A stretch of DNA of 64,000 nt from NCBI GenBank assembly GCA_903813345.2, contig CAIIXF020000003.1, positions 25,247,248 through 25,311,247 on the forward strand, in the 5' to 3' direction. The first letter of the stretch is position 1. Every line of letters begins with the position of its first letter. The position numbers were made by a program, and so were the translations under genes. The notes below the pieces were generated by a model that worked only from the letters and a program-made list of their open reading frames with translations, made no database searches and was not told where the DNA came from. The stretch is from Owenia fusiformis (taxonomy: Eukaryota > Annelida > Polychaeta > Sabellida > Oweniidae). This document shows, one piece after another, positions 59,604 through 64,000 of this stretch.

Positions 59604-60860
59604 TGCAACTCCATGGAGTAGCAAACAAACAAAATATTAATGAAACAGAATATTCCAGAATATAATATTTACCATCTACTCTACCCTTATGCAGATAATT
59701 TAAGACAGATTTGAGATTTATTAGAATTTCCACCAATTTGAACATTTGGGTGGCCATTTTACATTTTCAAAGGCAGAAACTATAAAGATATAAATAACAC
59801 AATAAATACATTATTTGTGATCCTATTTAATATAATGTAACCATACAACCATACTTTCAACAGATCTCTAAATTACAATGAATTCCACCTTTAGGCAGCA
59901 ATTCTGAATTTTCTGAAGCATGAATCAGAAAAATGATTTCATAATTGTGATCTCTTGATTGAAATATAAAGCAATATTTTGAAGAGATCACAACATTATT
60001 ATGAAATCCCACATTAGGTGGCCAATTTTCCAGTGCCAAAGTTAAAAAACAATTCAATGCAACCTACGCTAAAGGGAGATCTTAAAATCAAAAAAACTAG
60101 TATCAAAATTAATGCATGCTAGCTTCCTGGGGGTCGAGCCAAAAACATGGAATATATGTTAAAAATGTATACTTTGTATATACAACCAATACCCAAGTTG
60201 AAAGATGAATTATTCATATGATATATTTAACCATGCAATACATTATATATCATTTTAAAGATCATTTACTAACAATAAAACACCATTAGATTGAAAAACC
60301 ATTGTTTTCTTGTGGATTTAGAGGCAAAAATTGACACCAGGGGTGTGATGAGCGACCAAAAATCAAAAAATGAAAATATCAGGATTTCCCAGCAGTTACA
60401 GCTGGACTCGATATGCTTGCCTGAATCATCATAATTTTATTTAAGAGTAATACACAAGTGATAGTTAATTAAAAAGATATAAATATTATTGGTGATTTTT
60501 GCACTAAACTTGTATAAATGTACCTCTTTTTAAGGTGCAAAAGTTCAAATTCCCATTTTCCACAATTTGGAAATCTGGAGGGAATAATTTTTTGGTCGTT
60601 CATGACACCCCTGTGTCAATTAAGCCTTTAACTCCTCAAGAAAACAACAGTTTTTCAATTGGATGGTGTCATATTGTTAGGGAATGATGTATCTTGAAAA
60701 TGATATAGAATACATGGCATGATATTCATCTTAAAACTTGGGTATTGTTTTTTGGCCCATACTGTATATTAATCTTTTGATGGACAAGATAACAGACAGA
60801 TAGACAGAGGGAGGGCTTCATAATATCCCTACTGAACTTTAGTTGCTCGGATGATAATCA
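59604..60860 (+). mobile_element. Pearl/HINE-like element, copy 4
   Basis: Left end CTGCAACTCCATGGAGTAGC then AAACAAAC. Core blocks shared with copy 1 (AATCAGAAAAATGATTTCAT, AAATCCCACATTAGGTGGCC), then an internal palindrome (60155-60360 with 60588-60775). A GACAGATAGACAGAGGGAGG run and the end TATCCCTACTGAACTTTAGT and TCGGATGATAAT follow. The palindrome may be a separate nested MITE: its inner ends read AATTGACACCAGGGGTGTGA and the complement. Confidence 0.75.
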
Positions 60861-60864
60861 AATT

Positions 60865-62365
60865 ACTCTTAAAATGTATCCCTCTGTGAAGGCCCTGTGA
60901 AAATAATGGTTCACGTTATTGTTTGAGGACCACTGTTTTTCTTTTATGGAATAAGGCTTTGAATGTTTTAAGCTAGTTAAATCATTCTTAAGTAATGTGT
61001 TTTAATTGATACTTGTGGGTAAAAAGAAACTACACTATTCAAGTAGGTTTAAATCCTGGTTAACATAATCTCAAACTGTGCAGTTTCCCAATATTGGAAA
61101 TGTTAAAAGGATACATTGCTTCACTGATCTTTACAGACAAAAAAGAACAAGTATGATTCTGCATTACATTTAATGAGTAATTTCTTGGTAACGAGAGATG
61201 TTTTCAACTTTGCATTTTCATCTTATGAGGTGATTTAAAGAACAACTTTATAATTAGGATTAGGTTGAATTTAGTATTATATAATGGTATGTTTTGAATT
61301 AAACCTAATTTTAGAGAATTCAACGTTTATGGTTTTCTGTTTTCATTTGTTTACATTCTTTAACATGTCATACAAGGTCCCTTTTAAGCTACTTGATCCT
61401 GCATTGACTTTATCATTCTATGTGCTATACTTCAAGCTTCAAGATCATATTTTCTAAAGACTAAATACTGAAGAATGTATCTGCTTATGTCAACAAATCA
61501 GCAATTAGATCAAACAGCAATAGAAAATCTATGATGACATAGATCTCCAATTTCTAAAAGAGACTAAACAGCTTGTTCATCAATTAACTTTCACTATACT
61601 CTGCAGGAATGAATAAACAGAATGAAAGCATCCAAACAACAGGAGTTCCTTGGCTAAAAATGATTATAGTTAAACCATATATCATTAGGCTTGGCATTAG
61701 TTTGAAAGGCCTTGATACATTAATAGTTTGTCGATTAGATTTCTCCAAATCTGCATTAAAGTACTTGGATTGAATTCACCGGTGTGGAAGATTTTACTTA
61801 AAACATTTATGCCTAACAAATTTTTTTGAACTTATCTTGTATCAAAATCAAATGAAGCATTACATGATAATCAATCTATAATTTCACGTGGGAATACATT
61901 TGCCAATTTAGAATCTACTAGGATGATATAGATGTAACACATTTGAAGGTTTTAGATCTATATAGGAATGGACTTTGAATAAAGTATGACAAATGAATAG
62001 ATTATTTTTAAATCAATATATTCAAATTAGATATCTATACATATGTCTCACATTCAGGTCCATATTTCAATTGAAGTAAATGTGAATTGGAATTAATCAA
62101 ATACATGAATAACTGCACTTGATATGTGAAATTATTTTTATTGATTGTATAATTTATTGGAAGTTGAAGTATTCACGTTTCCCAAATAGGAATCCACTCA
62201 AATGGGCTTCTTATTCTATACAATCCATTGATTTGGCAATAGGATCCTTCAAAAATCATTCAGAACACAAATATTGATCAATCACTTTGAAACCATAATT
62301 ATATCCGACTGTTATTATTAACACCACCACGGTAAGTTCATAAACAGAAAAGAACTCACACGATA
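60865..62365. other. AT-rich non-coding stretch
   Basis: Nothing recognised. It precedes the CRE/TATA pair. Confidence 0.4.
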
Positions 62366-62368
62366 TTG

Positions 62369-62395
62369 TGACGTCATTCACTTTCATATATAAAA
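62369..62395 (+). promoter_or_regulatory. Candidate promoter: CRE plus TATA box
   Basis: TGACGTCA (62369-62376), the consensus cAMP-response element, stands 10 bases before TATATAAAA (62387-62395). A start would fall near 62417. A strong donor, GAAT followed by gtaagt, lies at 62603, so a non-coding first exon of about 185 bp could be spliced to the GPCR exon at 63491. The 61-codon frame 62368-62553 overlaps this region and is probably not translated. Confidence 0.4.
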
Positions 62396-63490
62396 TGACT
62401 CAATGGGACATAAGACTTATTGCAGAATTTTCTCCACAGCAAGTAACAGATTTGTTTATTGGATTTACTGCAACAATCAAATATCCGGGGAAGGCTGCTA
62501 TATCAATACATAGATTTAATGGCAAGTTAAGATCAGGTATTTATTGTGGATAATCTAGCGAATATATACAGAGGACATTTACTTAACTGGAAATATTTGA
62601 ATGTAAGTAAAGTTTAATTAAACGTAGCTATATATTTCTTCGTAAAATAAAATTTTCAAGGTTTCTTCATTCTACATTTCATATGCAAAACATTTTTTTG
62701 GTTTAAGTTGATCTGAATATTTCCAAAACAATTTAGACTAAAAACAAATTAGACTGAAAACTTATTTTGGAGTGTTCATTAATGTACATATATATGATAC
62801 ATACATATCCCCTTAATTGCAGGACTAGAATCGATTGTTCATAATCATAAAGCATTCAATACCTGCTAATCAAGGAAAGGATTTCTGATATGTTAATTCT
62901 CAAAAACATGCCTCAATAATTCACCATTAGTGCCACGTTTAATAAGAAGTCTTAGGTTACATTAGATCAAGAAGATCAAATAATTCTTCATATTTCTACA
63001 AGCTATAGTTCAACAAATAGAACTTCCTAATTGATATGATTAATGATTATGTATCTACTATAGTACTATACAGAAGGAAACTGAGAGAAGAATGGTTGAT
63101 CAATTAATATTGGTATTCTCCATCCACATTAATCAACAAAACTACATCTCTATTTCGTATTGCTTTATAAGTAAAATATAACTCAATATAGTGGAATTGA
63201 TGGAATAGCACTGTCAATTTTCGATAAATCATGTTTATGGCTACAAATGAGACACATATAATAATTGGAGGTTCCAAGATGCTCTATGATATTTAATATT
63301 TGAAAAAAATTTAAACTACATTAATTCATTTTTTGGATTGAAAAAGAAAGTAACAGAACACATAAGCATGTCAGAAGTTAAAAAAAAAACATGCTTGATT
63401 TTTCTCTGTTTCAAATAATACATGCAACTTGTACATAAACATAAATAAACTATATATGAGCATTTCGTCATTATATTGGTCTGATTTCAG

Positions 63491-64000
63491 AATCCCTGGG
63501 TTTGTCGGAACTACAAATATGGATTATGACATAGAAATGACATCAAACTCAAGCAACATGACAAGTACATCACAACCGATTGATTGGGAAGAACAATTCT
63601 GTAGTTATTACTTCTCGGGTAAATCAGCGATAGATTTGGGAAATGATTATGAACTAGATATGAATTACACAAATTTTAACTATACATATAATAACTATAC
63701 TGATCCAATCGATACACACACTGATCACCTTCAAAAGGTATATTTACAACTGAAATATTATTTAAACAACATTGCTCTCCCAATTATTTGCTCATTTGGA
63801 ATATTAGGAAATTCTTTAAATCTTGTGATATTGACCAGGAAGAGAATGCTAAGAAAAATGGACCAAATGGAGAAAAGTGGCTGTATTGGACTTGTTGCAT
63901 TGGCCATGTCTGATCTCCTTTTTTGTACTGTCAGGATTCCACATGCCTTTTATCCAGGTGATAGGGCTTACACGTACCGATCATTCTGGTTGTATTATAC
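63491..64000 (+). CDS. Rhodopsin-class GPCR, neuropeptide-receptor type, N-terminal exon (cut by window)
   Basis: Splice acceptor tggtctgatttcag ends at 63490. ATG at 63519-63521 opens 160 codons that run off the window. The extracellular N-terminus (about residues 1-80) has five N-glycosylation sequons (N10, N13, N49, N54, N59) and no signal peptide. TM1 (about 84-106) carries GILGN with Asn98 as the family's 1.50 residue, followed by the basic first loop TRKRMLRK. TM2 (about 123-143) has LVALAMSD with Asp132 as 2.50, the sodium-binding aspartate. PHAFYP and the aromatic stretch after it lead to the loop before TM3, where the sequence stops. The TM1-loop-TM2 wording resembles FMRFamide/TRH-type peptide receptors of lophotrochozoans and deuterostomes. 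The ligand cannot be told. The exon has no stop upstream of ATG back to the acceptor, so an earlier coding exon is not excluded. Confidence 0.85.

Overview
The window is 64 kb of AT-rich animal nuclear DNA. Genes are split by introns with GT-AG borders. There is no bacterial-style gene density, and most of the sequence is repeats. The repeat types suggest a marine invertebrate: tRNA-derived SINEs, fragments of CR1/L2-like non-LTR retrotransposons, many short TA-flanked inverted-repeat elements, and several 'pearl'/HINE-like elements with core repeats followed by an ACGG microsatellite, a layout best known from bivalve molluscs. A mollusc or other lophotrochozoan is my best guess. A hemichordate or echinoderm is not excluded.

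Only two genes are well supported, both partial. (1) At 5.0-10.9 kb on the minus strand are the last three exons of a single-pass membrane protein: a transmembrane exon (10668-10850), an exon with a PPSY motif (6315-6460) and a 340-residue terminal exon (5004-6026) with a PPPPAY motif. All splice phases agree. The extracellular part must lie upstream (higher coordinates, possibly beyond the window) and was not found. (2) At the right edge on the plus strand (63491 to the end) is the first coding exon of a rhodopsin-class GPCR of neuropeptide-receptor type, cut off by the window in or near TM3. About 1.1 kb upstream a CRE and a TATA box stand 10 bases apart and may be its promoter. A weak plus-strand exon candidate lies at 19586-19698.

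Region by region: 1-0.8 kb, minisatellite; 1.8-2.9 kb, TTAA-flanked element; 5-10.9 kb, membrane-protein gene, with a 2.5 kb array of 36-bp units in one intron lying between the PPSY exon and a decayed copy of that exon's start; 11.0-12.5 kb, element with 14-bp inverted ends and a 604-bp internal repeat; 12.5-17.05 kb, a large diverged palindrome interrupted by a hAT-like element with a perfect 8-bp target duplication, itself carrying a mariner-like MITE; 18-19 kb, small elements; 21.5-25.8 kb, a second large inverted repeat holding a pearl-like element and a MITE; 26.4-27.1 kb, foldback MITE; 28.8-33.7 kb, a foldback-like element with arms built of about 340-bp tandem units, each carrying an octamer; 34.6-45.6 kb, MITEs, minisatellites, a SINE and a broken ORF; 46.9-50 kb, pearl-like elements and a degenerate mariner with a SINE inside; 51-61 kb, more MITEs and pearl-like elements; 62.3-64 kb, candidate promoter and GPCR.

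The two genes show no sign of a shared pathway. The most distinctive content is the density of inverted-repeat structures (two kilobase-scale palindromes, one subrepeat foldback and about a dozen MITEs) and the intronic array, whose units resemble 3' splice sites.
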